A DNA stretch of 64,000 nucleotides from Mycobacterium sp. (lineage in GTDB: Bacteria; Actinomycetota; Actinomycetes; Mycobacteriales; Mycobacteriaceae). The translations under genes and the position numbers were made by a program. The stretch is from assembly GCF_029961025.1 (NCBI RefSeq), contig NZ_JASBVP010000002.1, positions 248,001 to 312,000 of the forward strand. Reading direction: 5' to 3'. The notes below the pieces were generated by a model. It did not search any database and was not told where the DNA came from. It saw only the letters and a list, made by a program, of their open reading frames with translations. Positions 63,560-64,000 of this stretch are shown in pieces; position 1 is the stretch's first letter, and each line of letters opens with the position of its first letter.

Positions 63560-63946
63560 ATGTCGGAAGAGCCGGCGAACAGCCGCAGTCTTCTGGGATC
63601 GTTCATTCGCGCGCAGCGACAGATGGCCAATCTGTCGCTGCGCGAACTCTCGGCGATGACGGCGGTGTCCAACCCCTATCTCAGTCAGATCGAGCGCGGA
63701 TTGGCCGAGCCCTCGGCGCGGGTGCTGAAAGCGATCGCCGAGGCGCTTAACCTTTCCGCGGAAGCGCTGTTCACCCAGGCCGGTTTGATTTCGCAATCCG
63801 CCCCACCGGACGATAGTGCGACCGAAACCGCGCTGCGCACCGACCCGCGGCTCACGGCGTCGCAGAAGCAGGCGCTGCTGGCGGTGTACCGCAGCTACAT
63901 CGAGGCGAACAACGACCGGGCCACCGATGACACCGCCGAGCGCTGA
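63560..63946 (+). CDS. XRE-family transcriptional regulator (Rv0474-like)
   Basis: 128 aa with an N-terminal HTH_3 domain (LGSFIRAQRQMANLSLRELSAMTAVSNPYLSQIERGLAEPSARVLKAIAEALNLSAEALF) and a short C-terminal helix (LTASQKQALLAVYRSYIE). It closely resembles the regulator upstream of hbhA (Rv0474). RBS GAGAGGA 7 bases upstream. It is 48 bases after the 96-aa gene and probably regulates it. The remaining 54 bases to the window end contain no supported gene. Confidence 0.88.
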   Translation: MSEEPANSRSLLGSFIRAQRQMANLSLRELSAMTAVSNPYLSQIERGLAEPSARVLKAIAEALNLSAEALFTQAGLISQSAPPDDSATETALRTDPRLTASQKQALLAVYRSYIEANNDRATDDTAER

Positions 63947-64000
63947 TCGGATCGCCCGGATTCCCGCTTTCGCCCATGGATTCGGTGGCGGCCGCGGCAT

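Noticed and set aside
1-64000. CRISPR array, tRNA, rRNA or insertion sequence
   Set aside because: I saw no spaced direct-repeat array, no tRNA-like cloverleaf, no rRNA segment, no transposase or integrase reading frame and no terminal inverted repeats in the intergenic regions.

Overview
The window is a high-GC mycobacterial chromosome segment. It carries the decaprenyl-phosphoryl-arabinose/arabinan genes (greA-like, gtrA, dprE1, dprE2, aftA, embC), a complete mce1-type import operon, mycofactocin genes, a MymT-like Cys-rich peptide and two P1B copper ATPases. Gene sizes closely track Mycobacterium tuberculosis (YrbEA 265, YrbEB 289, MceB 346 and MceF 515 aa). The extra alcohol-oxidation genes and a 1832-residue single-chain acyl-CoA carboxylase point to a non-tuberculous mycobacterium. 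The species is not decided here.

Layout. 1-258: start of an aldehyde dehydrogenase that leaves the window. 644-9141: arabinan precursor and polymerisation operon ending in embC; embA and embB do not follow. 9297-9443: small Cys-rich metal-binding peptide. 9787-11751: acetyl-CoA synthetase. 11872-23061: methanol/alcohol-oxidation locus. Here mftF and mftD run divergently from an NDMA-type methanol dehydrogenase (mdo), followed by a MoxR ATPase, a vWA protein, an MftM-like methyltransferase, a propionyl/acetyl-CoA synthetase and a zinc alcohol dehydrogenase. 23200-28756: SnoaL-like protein, acyl-ACP desaturase, CopZ-like chaperone, CtpA/B-like ATPase, ferredoxin-like protein and an SCO6745-family protein. 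28871-42972 (minus): mce1-like operon with four Mce-associated proteins and a membrane protein made of two tandem repeats. 43396-48414 (minus): aldehyde dehydrogenase, DUF779, NDMA-dependent alcohol dehydrogenase and acyl-CoA ligase. 48655-51762: second copper ATPase locus (ctpV-like plus DUF5134). 51858-54498: three alpha/beta hydrolases. 54531-56324: SufR-like regulator divergent from two membrane proteins. 56368-63052 (minus): giant carboxylase and a GAF/SARP-like regulator. 63221-63946: abundant-looking small protein and an XRE regulator.

How it works together. Much of the window converts alcohols to aldehydes, acids and acyl-CoA: two mycofactocin-type alcohol dehydrogenases, two aldehyde dehydrogenases and three acyl-CoA ligases, with cofactor-maturation genes alongside. 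The most interesting unexplained signal is a non-coding motif, two AACCAAC-like heptamers with an 11-bp period. It lies upstream of the minus-strand ALDH operon, the propionyl-CoA synthetase and the mce operon, with weaker copies before acs, both copper ATPases and the mft/mdo divergent region. This spacing suits an OmpR/SARP-type winged-helix regulator, and one such protein (56368-57465) is encoded in the window.

All homology statements rest on reading the sequence and remembered families; no database search was run.
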